Positions 25,598 to 33,217 of a DNA stretch of 64,000 nucleotides are shown here, in pieces. Numbering within the stretch: the stretch's first letter is position 1; every line of letters starts with the position of its first letter. Below the pieces are notes generated by a model. The model saw only the letters and a list, made by a program, of their open reading frames with translations. It did no database searches and was not told where the DNA came from. The DNA comes from Phycisphaerae bacterium. Lineage in GTDB: Bacteria; Planctomycetota; Phycisphaerae; JAJVII01. The stretch covers positions 1-64,000 of the forward strand of contig JAJVII010000025.1 in NCBI GenBank assembly GCA_022072085.1, read 5' to 3'. Position numbers and translations under genes: made by a program.

Positions 25598-25865
25598 AGC
25601 CCGCATTTCGCCCCGCCGCGGGACTCGCCTCGGCCCGAAAACGGTTCGAATCGGCCGTTTTGGCTCTCGGACTCTCGGTCTGGCGGGACTTTTGCGATCC
25701 GGTCCCGTCGCGATTTATCGCTCGGGCATTCGTTGACTTATGGCGATTTAGCCGTTTTCGCGTTTTCGTCCGTCCGCCACCCAGTGCCGGGGCATGACAA
25801 GCGCTCTATTAGTCCCGCCAGCGGGTTCCCCCGGCGAAGCTTCACGCGAAGCCGGGTGCCAAATC

Positions 25866-25890
25866 GGCTCACGTGAGCCTCACGTGAGGC
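25866..25890. promoter_or_regulatory. Tandem overlapping palindromes with CACGTG cores (operator- or att-like)
   Basis: GGCTCACGTGAGCC (25866-25879) and GCCTCACGTGAGGC (25877-25890) are each perfect 14-bp palindromes, overlapping by 3 bases. The shared CTCACGTGAG occurs twice, 11 bases apart, so two dimers would sit on one face of the helix. They lie about 90 bases upstream of the promoter of the Nudix gene. A repressor operator or recombinase core site are both possible. Confidence 0.6.
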
Positions 25891-25927
25891 AGTACTTGCG
25901 CGCGAAACAAGAATCAATGGCACCATC

Positions 25928-25952
25928 ATGGCACCGGTGCCATTTCTGTTTT
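25928..25952 (+). terminator. Candidate hairpin with T-rich tail (or part of an attachment site)
   Basis: ATGGCACCGGTGCCAT is a perfect 16-bp palindrome, followed by TTCTGTTTT. This could stop transcription from the nuclease genes. ATGGCACC also occurs once just upstream (25917-25924), so the sequence may have another use. Weak as a terminator because the stem-loop needs a 4-base loop and leaves a 6-bp stem. Confidence 0.35.
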
Positions 25953-25978
25953 AGAGCGACGCCAGCAGTCTCGTCGGG

Positions 25979-26007
25979 TTGCCCGGCGCAGAAAGCAGGC
26001 GTATACT
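25979..26007 (+). promoter_or_regulatory. Candidate sigma70-type promoter for the Nudix gene
   Basis: TTGCCC (25979-25984) and TATACT (26002-26007) are 17 bases apart, 88 bases upstream of the Nudix ATG. Transcripts would begin inside repeat copy A and carry its 14-codon leader frame. Confidence 0.55.
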
Positions 26008-26010
26008 CCG

Positions 26011-26066
26011 GCTCAGGAGGCCCTGACGCTCCATGACCACCCGGCAGCCGCAATCAGATTTCCTAT
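26011..26066 (+). repeat. Interspersed repeat, copy A (RBS plus leader-peptide start)
   Basis: The core 26014-26064 begins CAGGAGGCCCTGACG and has ATGACCACCCGGCAGCCG 19 bases after its first base. By manual alignment it differs from copy E (32814-32864) at 3 of 51 positions. The ATG opens a 14-codon frame (MTTRQPQSDFLWYS) that stops at 26077, inside the GAGGAGG that precedes the Nudix gene. Confidence 0.75.
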
Positions 26067-26094
26067 GGTATTCCTGAGGAGGAAATGACGGAAG

Positions 26095-26976
26095 ATGCCT
26101 CGCGTTCAGACAATCGTCTACCGAAACGGGCGCGTGCTTCTGGTGAGACACCGGGCGGCAGGCAAGGAACATTGGTGCCTGCCCGGCGGAGCGCAGCTGG
26201 CGGGGGAATGCCCTGAGGCCGGGGCACTTCGCGAGCTAGCGGAGGAGTGCAACGTGCAAGGCGTCGTGGTCCGACAGACCTCCCATGTCGCAGGCGCTCT
26301 TGGCGATGAGACTCTCACTTTTCTGGTGGACATAGGCGAGCAAGAGCCAACGCTTGGTCGCGATCCGGAACTGGCGGATGACGAAGCCGTCCTCACCGAT
26401 CTGGCGTGGTTAGCACTGGACGAGATTGCCGAGCGGGACCGTGTCTATCTTTGGGCCGCAGGCGCTCTTGGTGTTGGAGACTTCCTGAAGGACGTGCAGA
26501 CGTGGGGGGATGTGATCAGTTACCCAGGGAACGACAGGTGCCCCGCCTTCGGGCAGCGACTAGCCGGTGTTGACTACGTGGAACGACCGGGTTCCTACGC
26601 CATCATACAGGATGAAGACGGCCGTGTGGCTGCTGTCGAATCTGGTACGGACCTCCACCTGCCCGGCGGGGGCAGAGAGCCTGGCGAGACGGACGTTGAA
26701 TCGCTTCAGCGCGAGTGCCGCGAGGAATGCGGGTTGGCCATCGAGGTCCTTGATCGGATCGGCAGGGCGATCCAGTACGGGATCAGCCGGCAGGGAGAGC
26801 CCATCGCAAAAGCCTGCGACTACTTCCGTGCTCGTGTGCTGGCAAGCGAACCAGGTGAGGTCCCGGCCAAGGGCGAACGGCTTCGGTGGGTAACGGTTGA
26901 TGAGGCAACTCAATGCCTTGCCCACGAGGCTCACGCCTGGGCGCTGCGCAGAGCCACCACGTCGTGTCGCCATTAG
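26095..26976 (+). CDS. Tandem Nudix hydrolase (two complete Nudix domains)
   Basis: A 293-residue protein with AGGAGG at 26077-26082, 12 bases before the ATG. Residues ~1-140 are one Nudix domain with box GAQLAGE...RELAEECNV (the usual G before the last residue is N), residues ~155-290 a second with box GGREPGE...RECREECGL. Both keep the REx2EE metal ligands. The first domain starts RVQTIVYRNGRVLLVRHR, like housecleaning Nudix enzymes. Nudix enzymes hydrolyse nucleoside diphosphates linked to another group; substrate cannot be read from the sequence. Tandem double domains are uncommon. Neighbours are the nuclease island upstream and a recombinase remnant downstream. Confidence 0.85.
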   Translation: MPRVQTIVYRNGRVLLVRHRAAGKEHWCLPGGAQLAGECPEAGALRELAEECNVQGVVVRQTSHVAGALGDETLTFLVDIGEQEPTLGRDPELADDEAVLTDLAWLALDEIAERDRVYLWAAGALGVGDFLKDVQTWGDVISYPGNDRCPAFGQRLAGVDYVERPGSYAIIQDEDGRVAAVESGTDLHLPGGGREPGETDVESLQRECREECGLAIEVLDRIGRAIQYGISRQGEPIAKACDYFRARVLASEPGEVPAKGERLRWVTVDEATQCLAHEAHAWALRRATTSCRH

Positions 26977-27040
26977 AACACGCTCAATTGCGAGTAGTTG
27001 CGGATAACCCACCCACCACCGCGGGCCAGGGGGTCCCGGC

Positions 27041-27080
27041 CAGCCAGGAACGCCTCATGTCCGCCCGGCGGCCGAAATCA
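27041..27080 (+). repeat. Interspersed repeat, degenerate copy B
   Basis: CAGCCAGGAACGCCTC leads to ATGTCCGCCCGGCGGCCGAA, which matches the conserved start (MTTRQPK to MSARRPK). The spacer between the CAGGA and the ATG is 12 instead of 19 bases. It lies 65 bases after the Nudix stop codon. Weaker than the other copies. Confidence 0.4.
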
Positions 27081-27388
27081 CCCGGTGGACCACTTCCGCC
27101 CCTGCTCATCCCACCGCTCCGGCACGCGCTTGCACAGCTTGGTCAAGCTCATCCCGCTCGGCTCGTTCCCGGCCAGAATCGCCTGCACGATGTCCGGGGG
27201 CAATAGGGTGAGGTGAAGCATCCGGCTGATGTCACTGCGGCCGACCCCCACTTGACCGGCCAGGTCGTCCGGCGACTTGACGTTGCCTGTGTCGCGCATC
27301 GCCGGCTCTTGACGAGCACCCGATTCAGGCGTAAGTCTGACTCTACTGGAGTCCGGGGCACGACTACCTGGACAAGTGCCAGCCGCAA
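27078..27388 (-). pseudogene. C-terminal remnant of a serine-recombinase-type protein, frameshifted
   Basis: On the minus strand, 27314-27078 codes for AMRDTGNVKSPDDLAGQVGV followed by GRSDISRMLHLTLLPPDIV and AILAGNEPSGMSLTKL. This is the HTH-like C-terminal segment found in many site-specific recombinase/resolvase genes (pattern: A.REG...S..SR.LRL..L.PDIV.AIL.G). Upstream, a different frame (27388 to about 27300) gives LVQVVVPRTP...LNRVLVKSRR, the expected preceding part, so the reading frame is broken. No catalytic serine domain is present. It seems to be a decayed mobile-element gene and sits between the nuclease island and the chromosomal genes. Confidence 0.6.
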
Positions 27389-27425
27389 CGGCTGGAGGTA
27401 GAGACGCGAACGGTGAGGTGAACAA

Positions 27426-30077
27426 ATGAAAAACTACTGTGCGAAAGTCATGGCCTTGGTCGCAACCGTCGCAGCCCTTGGGCTGGCCTTGCCGGGATTT
27501 GCACAGGCCGGCGAACCTGCGGGCCCGCCCACATTCACAAAGGCGCCGAGTGCCGTCAAGGCATCTGATGGACGAGTGCAGATCGAGTTCGCCGTTTCGG
27601 CGTCGACCGATGTTGAAGTGGCTGTTCTCGGGGCTGACGGCAAAGTGGTACGCCACTTGGCGGCCGGGGTCCTGGGCGGGAAGGAAGCGCCGCCGGCGCC
27701 GCTCAGGCCGGGCCTGACCCAGGAAATCGAGTGGGATGGCAAGGACGACGATGGGCTTCCCGTGCCCGCCGCAGCCTTACGCGGAGGCGGTTCCGTCCGC
27801 GTCCGCATCGGAATGGCCGTCAAACTGGACAAGATCGTGGGCGGCGATCCCTATGCTTTCTTCTCCAGCGAGATCCAGCACCACAACCACAGCATCTGGA
27901 CGATTGCCGGCATCGATGCCAAGCCTGACGGATCCGTCTACGTCTTCGGCACGGCCGGCCAGCAGGGGCCGTACACGGTGCGGCAGTACGATGCCGACGG
28001 CAACTACATCCGCACCGTGTTTCCGTTCCCGGCCGGGATGGCGGCGGAGAAGATCAGCGGCTGGGGCGTCAACCGCCTGGCTGACGGCAGCTATGCCCCG
28101 GTCATCTCCAAGGGACTGAGCAGTTGGCCCTGTTATTCAAGCACGGTGATCAACGCCATGGCGGGATTTGGCCCGCAGCCGGTGCTCCTGCCCACGGCCG
28201 ATCCCGACACCCTCACCGTCGCCGGTGCGGACCGACTGAACCTGCTCACTTTCCACACCGACGGGTCGATCGCCCCTGACCCCAAGGTGCACACGGCCAC
28301 GCACCTGGTGCAGAACCCGCCACTGATTTCCTGGACGGCCTGGGACCATTCGAGCCTGGCCCTTGGCGGCATCTACACCTGTCCCACCGCGGACGGAAAA
28401 GGCTTTTACCTCAGCGGCATCTGCCGCACCGACGACAAGCCGTTCTGGCGGCCGGGCCAGGTGTGGAAGGTCGACTACGCCACCCGCACCGCGAAGCCCT
28501 GGTTCGCCCTGCCTGCCGAGCAAGTCGCCGGGTTCAAGGTTACCGGGACGAGTCAGAGGTGCTATACGCCGCTTCAGGGCGTTGCGGTGGACGGCGCCGG
28601 CCACGTCTTCGTCTGCGACCGTCAGAACAACCGTGTTGCAGTGCTCACGGAGGACGCCACGCCCGTTCGCGATCTGGCGGTGACCAATCCGGACGATGTC
28701 GCCTACGACACCGAGGCCAACGCGCTCTATGTCACCACCCGTTTCGGGCGGCAGGGAGCCCCGGGCGACGTTCAACTGCTTCGCTTCGATGACTGGGCCA
28801 AGGACGACAAGCCGGCGCTGCAGATGAAGCTGTGCGTCAATGACATGGTCATCCTGCCCCGGGAACGCACCTGCATCCGGATCGTCGGCGCCGGGGCGAA
28901 GAAGCGCATCTGGATCGGCTACAAGGATCTGCCAGTGCGCATCTACCGGGAGAAGGGTAAGGAACTGGAACTCGTGCGCGATTTCTATCAGTCGGGCCAA
29001 AAGCTGCGCTACCTGGCGTTCCGCAGCATGGTGGTCGACCCGGTCACCGAAACCGCCTTCTTTGCCTCGGGCTGCGGCGACGTGTGGAAGCTCCGGGACT
29101 GGGATAAGGCCGACTTCCGCCAGTGCCGCGATGCCGCCGACCAGCCCAGAGGGGATTTCCACGGCGGCCGCTCCTCCGATCCCCGGCAGATATTCGCCGC
29201 CGATGTGGCGATCGACAGCCGCAACCGCTATCTCTTCACCCGGCAGAACAACAACGACAGGGTCTACCGCTGGAAGCTCGATGGCGAGGACCACGCCCGC
29301 GCCCCGGTCGGCAAGACCGGCAGCCCGGTCTACTCCGATGTGCTGGTCATGAACGAATGGCCCGGCTCGCTCTACTTCGACCGCGGCATGTGGCCCTCGC
29401 CCGACGGCGGCATGCTCGTGCTGGGCGGCACGCCGCGCATAAACTACCTGGACGTCCACCTGTTCTATCACCCCGTCGATCCGGTTAATGGACCGGGCAA
29501 GTGCGAAGCGTTGCTGAAACCCGGCGCCATGTGCGGCGGCCTGCGCGTGGACCGGCAGGGCCGCATCTACCTCGGCATCTGTCTGCCGGACAACCTTCCC
29601 AAGCCGCCCGCCGGGTTCACCGGCGACTGGGCCTACGGCAAGCTCATGGGCAGGATCGCCGTATATGAACCCACCGGCACGGGAGCGCGTCTTTACCCCG
29701 CGCCGCTCAAAGGCCCCTCCAAGGTCTACGACGTGCACTATGGCCTCATATCGCGCGATTCCAGTCAAGTCGGCTTCTCGCCGCGATTCGGCGTCGACGA
29801 CTACGGACGCATCTGCTATCCCAACACCCTGACCCGCAGCGTGGCGCTGATGGACAATGCCGGCAACGAGATCCTGCGCTTTGGAACATACGGCAACATC
29901 GACGATTGGCGCAAGCTTGAGGGCCGCTGGAGTGAGGCCGAGGCCATTCCTCTGTCCTGGCCCGGCTCGGTGGACGCGACCGACCGCCATATCTACGTGG
30001 CCGACCATGCCAATGTGGGGGTGCTACGACTGCGAAAGACCTTCGCGGCGGCGGAGACGGCGGAGGTGGGCCAATGA
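27426..30077 (+). CDS. Secreted beta-propeller (NHL-repeat-like) protein
   Basis: An 883-residue protein with GGTGAGGTGAAC before the ATG. Residues 1-28 are a signal peptide (VATVAALGLALPGFAQAGE). Residues ~45-130 look like a FlgD-type Ig domain (VEVAVLGADGKVVRHLAAG, then IEWDGKDDDGLPVPAA). The rest shows repeated blades in the style of NHL propellers: IDAKPDGSVYVFGTAGQQGP, GVAVDGAGHVFVCDRQNNRV, LRVDRQGRIYLGICLPDN, and a final VDATDRHIYVADHANVGVL. Large extracellular propellers of this type are frequent in Planctomycetota and often sit near polysaccharide genes; activity unknown. Repeat copy C begins 12 bases after the stop. Confidence 0.7.
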   Translation: MKNYCAKVMALVATVAALGLALPGFAQAGEPAGPPTFTKAPSAVKASDGRVQIEFAVSASTDVEVAVLGADGKVVRHLAAGVLGGKEAPPAPLRPGLTQEIEWDGKDDDGLPVPAAALRGGGSVRVRIGMAVKLDKIVGGDPYAFFSSEIQHHNHSIWTIAGIDAKPDGSVYVFGTAGQQGPYTVRQYDADGNYIRTVFPFPAGMAAEKISGWGVNRLADGSYAPVISKGLSSWPCYSSTVINAMAGFGPQPVLLPTADPDTLTVAGADRLNLLTFHTDGSIAPDPKVHTATHLVQNPPLISWTAWDHSSLALGGIYTCPTADGKGFYLSGICRTDDKPFWRPGQVWKVDYATRTAKPWFALPAEQVAGFKVTGTSQRCYTPLQGVAVDGAGHVFVCDRQNNRVAVLTEDATPVRDLAVTNPDDVAYDTEANALYVTTRFGRQGAPGDVQLLRFDDWAKDDKPALQMKLCVNDMVILPRERTCIRIVGAGAKKRIWIGYKDLPVRIYREKGKELELVRDFYQSGQKLRYLAFRSMVVDPVTETAFFASGCGDVWKLRDWDKADFRQCRDAADQPRGDFHGGRSSDPRQIFAADVAIDSRNRYLFTRQNNNDRVYRWKLDGEDHARAPVGKTGSPVYSDVLVMNEWPGSLYFDRGMWPSPDGGMLVLGGTPRINYLDVHLFYHPVDPVNGPGKCEALLKPGAMCGGLRVDRQGRIYLGICLPDNLPKPPAGFTGDWAYGKLMGRIAVYEPTGTGARLYPAPLKGPSKVYDVHYGLISRDSSQVGFSPRFGVDDYGRICYPNTLTRSVALMDNAGNEILRFGTYGNIDDWRKLEGRWSEAEAIPLSWPGSVDATDRHIYVADHANVGVLRLRKTFAAAETAEVGQ

Positions 30078-30088
30078 AGACGAGGAGT

Positions 30089-30170
30089 ACCCCCAGCCGC
30101 ATCCAGGAGGCACCGGCCAGCCGGGGCCGCCCCGGACCACCCGGCAGCCGAAATCAAGTTCCCTATCATT
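30089..30170 (+). repeat. Interspersed repeat, copy C
   Basis: It has the CCCCCAGCCGCATCCAGGAGG left part shared with copies D and E; then GACCACCCGGCAGCCGAAAT at the same 19-base spacing from CAGGAGG, but the ATG is changed to CGG. The downstream frame (TTRQPKSSSLSF) is still open until a TGA at about 30190. Confidence 0.75.
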
Positions 30171-30222
30171 TATCCATTTCCACAGCAGTTGAAAGCGATT
30201 GCCTGGGTGGGGTGATCGCGTG

Positions 30223-30251
30223 TTGCCGACGGGTGAACACACAAGTAATAT
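30223..30251 (+). promoter_or_regulatory. Candidate promoter for the sulfatase gene
   Basis: TTGCCG (30223-30228) and TAATAT (30246-30251) with a 17-base spacer, 131 bases upstream of the sulfatase ATG and downstream of repeat copy C. The -10 matches 4 of 6 consensus bases. Confidence 0.4.
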
Positions 30252-30381
30252 CTGAGCAACGCGCTAATCCTGTACCTCATGGCGGGGGCTGCGGTGTAAC
30301 TGCTGCCGGGCGGTGATTGATGTCTCTGCGGCAGATTGGCCAGAGCCCACGCGTCGGGTCTTGCCGAGGCACATTCCGATC

Positions 30382-31695
30382 ATGACGCAGCATCGCCCGA
30401 ATATCCTCTACGTTTTCGCCGACGAGCATCGTTGGCAGTCCATGGGACACACCGAACTGCCGCAACTGCGGACGCCGGCGATGGATAACCTGGCCCGGCA
30501 GGGGACGTCATTTACTCAATGCATCAGCAATTATCCGGTCTGCTCGCCGCACCGGGCCATGCTCATGACAGGGGCTTGGCCGTTCGACCAGGGGGTGGTT
30601 GATAACGGCATCGCCCTGGGACACGACCGCCCGACAATCGGAAAGGCATTTCGCTCGGCCGGTTACGCGACCGGCTACATTGGCAAGTGGCACCTCGGCG
30701 GCACGCGGGCCGAGCCGCTCGGGTTCGACCATTCACAGATATGGACGAACGTCAGCAGGCACTGGAATTCGTGCTGGCATCCAGCCGATGGTCTGCCGAT
30801 CGGTTACGACGGCTACAACACCACCGGGATGACCGACCAGGCCATCGACTACCTGCGCCGGCGCGACCCAGGCAGGCCGTTTCTGCTCATGCTTTCGCTG
30901 AATACCCCGCACTCGCGGTTCACCGACGCCCCCGAGCAGTTCCTGCGGCTGTATCCGGATCAGGCCGCATTGCCTTGTCGCGGGAACCTGGACCTGCAAG
31001 CTGATGTTCACATGGTCGCCGGCGGCGGCTCATCGCTGTGGGACATCTACCGTGGCTATCACGCCCATGTCTCGGCCGGCGATGGTGAACTGGCCCGACT
31101 GCTTGGCGAATTGGACGCCTTGGGCCTTTCCGACGATACCGTCGTGATCTACACGTCCGATCACGGCTCGATGGTTGGTTCCAACGGCCACGAGGGCAAA
31201 CGTCTGCCGCACGCCGAATCGATCCGCGTGCCGTTCATTATTCGCTGGCCCGGCCGAATCGCCCCCGCCGTTGAACTCGATGACCTGTTCGGCAGCATTG
31301 ACATCGCCGCAACGCTGTGCGGGCTGGCCGGCGTTACGCCCCCGGCAGGGGGCGCCGGGCGCGACCTGTCCGGACTGATCCTGCATGGTTCCCGGCCCGC
31401 AGCCGGCCAGCCGGGCGCGGACTCGCAGTTCATCATGCACATCGCCAAAGACCAAGCCAGCGGCGGGTTGAGCCACCCGGCGCCGCTGTTCCGAGGCGTG
31501 ACCACCGGGCGCCACACCTGGGCCGCCACCGTTGAAGGCGCCGCGGTCTTGTTCGATAACGTCGCCGACCCGCTACAGCGCAGCAACCTGGCGTCCGATC
31601 CGGCGACCTTCGACCTGCAAAGGCACCTGCACCGCCTGACCGCCGATTGGCTGGCACGGGCCAAGAATCCTTTTCAACTGCCTGCGCTGCAATAA
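30382..31695 (+). CDS. Type I (formylglycine) sulfatase
   Basis: A 437-residue protein; ATG 30382 is chosen because the family starts at RPNILYVFADEHR; an upstream GTG at 30313 adds 23 unlikely residues. The maturation motif is CSPHR with cysteine 54, converted to formylglycine in this family, followed by AMLMTGAWP. Metal-binding aspartate 14 (FADEHR) and the late VIYTSDHGSMVGSNG block are present, and the end of the catalytic domain shows ESIRVPFIIRWPG. No signal peptide is seen, unusual as most planctomycete sulfatases are exported. The substrate is probably a sulfated polysaccharide, but cannot be told from the sequence. The repeat copies C and D flank the gene. Confidence 0.88.
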   Translation: MTQHRPNILYVFADEHRWQSMGHTELPQLRTPAMDNLARQGTSFTQCISNYPVCSPHRAMLMTGAWPFDQGVVDNGIALGHDRPTIGKAFRSAGYATGYIGKWHLGGTRAEPLGFDHSQIWTNVSRHWNSCWHPADGLPIGYDGYNTTGMTDQAIDYLRRRDPGRPFLLMLSLNTPHSRFTDAPEQFLRLYPDQAALPCRGNLDLQADVHMVAGGGSSLWDIYRGYHAHVSAGDGELARLLGELDALGLSDDTVVIYTSDHGSMVGSNGHEGKRLPHAESIRVPFIIRWPGRIAPAVELDDLFGSIDIAATLCGLAGVTPPAGGAGRDLSGLILHGSRPAAGQPGADSQFIMHIAKDQASGGLSHPAPLFRGVTTGRHTWAATVEGAAVLFDNVADPLQRSNLASDPATFDLQRHLHRLTADWLARAKNPFQLPALQ

Positions 31696-31700
31696 CCCCC

Positions 31701-31775
31701 TCACCCCCCAGCCGCATGAAGGAGGCCCTGAATCCGCATGACCACCTGGCAGACAGAATCAAGTTTCTTATCATT
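31701..31775 (+). repeat. Interspersed repeat, copy D (contains the start of the next gene)
   Basis: It begins 6 bases after the sulfatase stop: CCCCCCAGCCGCATGAAGGA, then GGCCCTGAATCCGC and ATGACCACCTGGCAGACAG. The ATG (31738), 19 bases after the AAGGAGG position, is the start codon of the following gene. Confidence 0.75.
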
Positions 31776-32826
31776 CAACTGTACATGCCTGGCGGCTGTC
31801 CTGATTCTTCTTCCAGTGGCCGCGTTGGCCAAGGAGGCCACGACCATGCCCGAGGATTGCCCGTATGTGGCCGTGCGGCTGGACGGAAACCCGATCATCT
31901 CGCCCGCGACCCCCGGCCTCGAACGGGGCGATAAGAACATCAACGGGCCGTCGCTCATCCGCGTGCCCGACTGGGTGGACAAGCCGCTGGGCAAGTATTA
32001 CCTCTACTTCGCCAACCACGGAGGGCGCTACATCCGGCTGGCTTATGCCGACAAGCTAACGGGCCCGTGGAAGATTCACCGCGGTGGCGTGCTGAACGTC
32101 CGCCAGGGGCCCGGGCAGGAGCACATCGCCAGCCCGGACGTGCATGTCGATGACGATGCCCGGCAGATCCGCATGTATTTCCACCAGCCGGCGGCCAAGG
32201 ATTCGGCGCTGAAGGGCCAGGTCAGTTTCGCCTCGACCTCGCCGGACGGGCTGGCCTTCGCCCCGAAGCCGGAACCGCTCGGGTCGTATTACTTCCGCGT
32301 CTTCCGCTACGGTGGCTGGCACTACGCGCTGGCCAAGAACGGCAACAAGGACGGGATTCTCTCACGATCCCGCGACGGTCTGACCGGCTTTGAGACGGGT
32401 CCCAGCATCCTGCCGCGGGTCCGCCACACGGCCATGTGGCTGGAGGGCGACACGCTCTGGCTGGTCTACACAATCGTCGGCGAGGCCCCGGAGCAGATCT
32501 ACCTGTCCACGATGCACCTGGCCGGCGACTGGCGGAACTGGAAACCGTCGCCCGGCTGGAAACTGCTGGCGCCGGAGACGGAGTACGAGGGCGCGGACCT
32601 TCCGCTGAAGCCGTCGAGCTTCGGCGGCATCGGTGGCCCCGTCCGCCAGCTTCGCGACCCGGCCATCTTCCGCGAGGACAACCGAATCTACCTGCTCTAC
32701 TCGATCGCCGGCGAACAGGGACTGGCCATCGCAGAGTTGAAACGGAAGCAGACGCGACATGCTGCCCCCTCCGATGATAGGGCAGAAGAGAGCCCCCCAC
32801 CCCCAGCCGCATCCAGGAGGCCCTGA
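31738..32826 (+). CDS. Secreted five-bladed beta-propeller, GH43/GH32-like
   Basis: A 362-residue protein. The start lies in repeat copy D, with AAGGAGG in the usual place. A short MTTWQTESSFLSF lead precedes a signal peptide core (LAAVLILLPVAALAKEA). The mature part follows the GH43/GH32 propeller style: NPIISPATPG, NGPSLIRVPDWVD, GKYYLYFANHGG, SPDVHVDDDARQIRMYFHQ, RQLRDPAIFREDNRIYLLYS. Such enzymes cleave beta-fructans, arabinans or xylans; catalytic acids were not assigned with certainty. The C-terminal PPPPAASRRP and the TGA stop are read from repeat copy E, so the natural end of the gene may have been altered. Confidence 0.7.
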   Translation: MTTWQTESSFLSFNCTCLAAVLILLPVAALAKEATTMPEDCPYVAVRLDGNPIISPATPGLERGDKNINGPSLIRVPDWVDKPLGKYYLYFANHGGRYIRLAYADKLTGPWKIHRGGVLNVRQGPGQEHIASPDVHVDDDARQIRMYFHQPAAKDSALKGQVSFASTSPDGLAFAPKPEPLGSYYFRVFRYGGWHYALAKNGNKDGILSRSRDGLTGFETGPSILPRVRHTAMWLEGDTLWLVYTIVGEAPEQIYLSTMHLAGDWRNWKPSPGWKLLAPETEYEGADLPLKPSSFGGIGGPVRQLRDPAIFREDNRIYLLYSIAGEQGLAIAELKRKQTRHAAPSDDRAEESPPPPAASRRP

Positions 32827-32873
32827 CGCCCCATGACCACCCGGCCGCCGAAATCAGATTTCCTGCCAGTTGT
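32793..32873 (+). repeat. Interspersed repeat, copy E
   Basis: CCCCCACCCCCAGCCGCATC followed by CAGGAGGCCCTGACG and ATGACCACCCGGCCGCCG (ATG 32833). The TGA inside CCCTGACG is the stop codon of the upstream gene. GAAATCAGATTTC (32850-32862) is a perfect palindrome. The ATG opens a 50-codon frame to about 32985 with no clear product. Confidence 0.75.
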
Positions 32874-33217
32874 TGTTCTTGGGCAACACGATGTTGATGC
32901 TTTTCAACATGGAGGGAAGACCGGCCCGGGCAGCGGCGGGCGGGCGCGCTTCCTTACTCTAGTCGCGTCCTTGGCTTACGCATGATTCACGGCACCGCCG
33001 GCCGTTCTGGTACGCCATTTGCATGCATCCAATCATACCGCAACTTCTGTCATACACCCTGTAAACCATAGTGCTCTACGCTTCGACTTCTGCCGAGGCA
33101 TGCCTCGGAGAGGCCCGGCTGAGCCGCGGCATCTGAAATGAGAGGGGAGCCAGGAATTGCCGGCGTGTTCCTTCCTGTCCTTAGGTCCTGTGGGCCGGGT
33201 CTTTTCAGAAGGGAGAC
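32874..33217. other. Intergenic region upstream of the PEP-CTERM gene
   Basis: After the repeat, this stretch is less GC-rich in its middle (CCAATCATACCGCAACTTCT), which would suit a promoter and 5' leader, but no confident -35/-10 pair was found. GCCGAGGCATGCCTCGG (33092-33108) is a perfect inverted repeat around GCATGC. Confidence 0.4.

Larger units (their letters stand above)
25598..26010. other. Intergenic stretch, 500 bases to the next gene, with regulatory-looking palindromes
   Basis: No coding sequence was seen here. It starts with a region rich in CG-containing words (GGTTCGAATCGGCC), then holds two palindromes, a hairpin and a promoter described separately. No tRNA was recognised despite the GGTTCGAATC-like string. 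Confidence 0.5.

Noticed and set aside
25113-25600. Intron-homing role for the small GIY-YIG gene
   Set aside because: The protein is a complete UPF0213-type domain and no group I intron structure or split gene is visible around it.
25640-25670. Possible tRNA (GGTTCGAATC string)
   Set aside because: No cloverleaf arms or acceptor stem could be formed around it.
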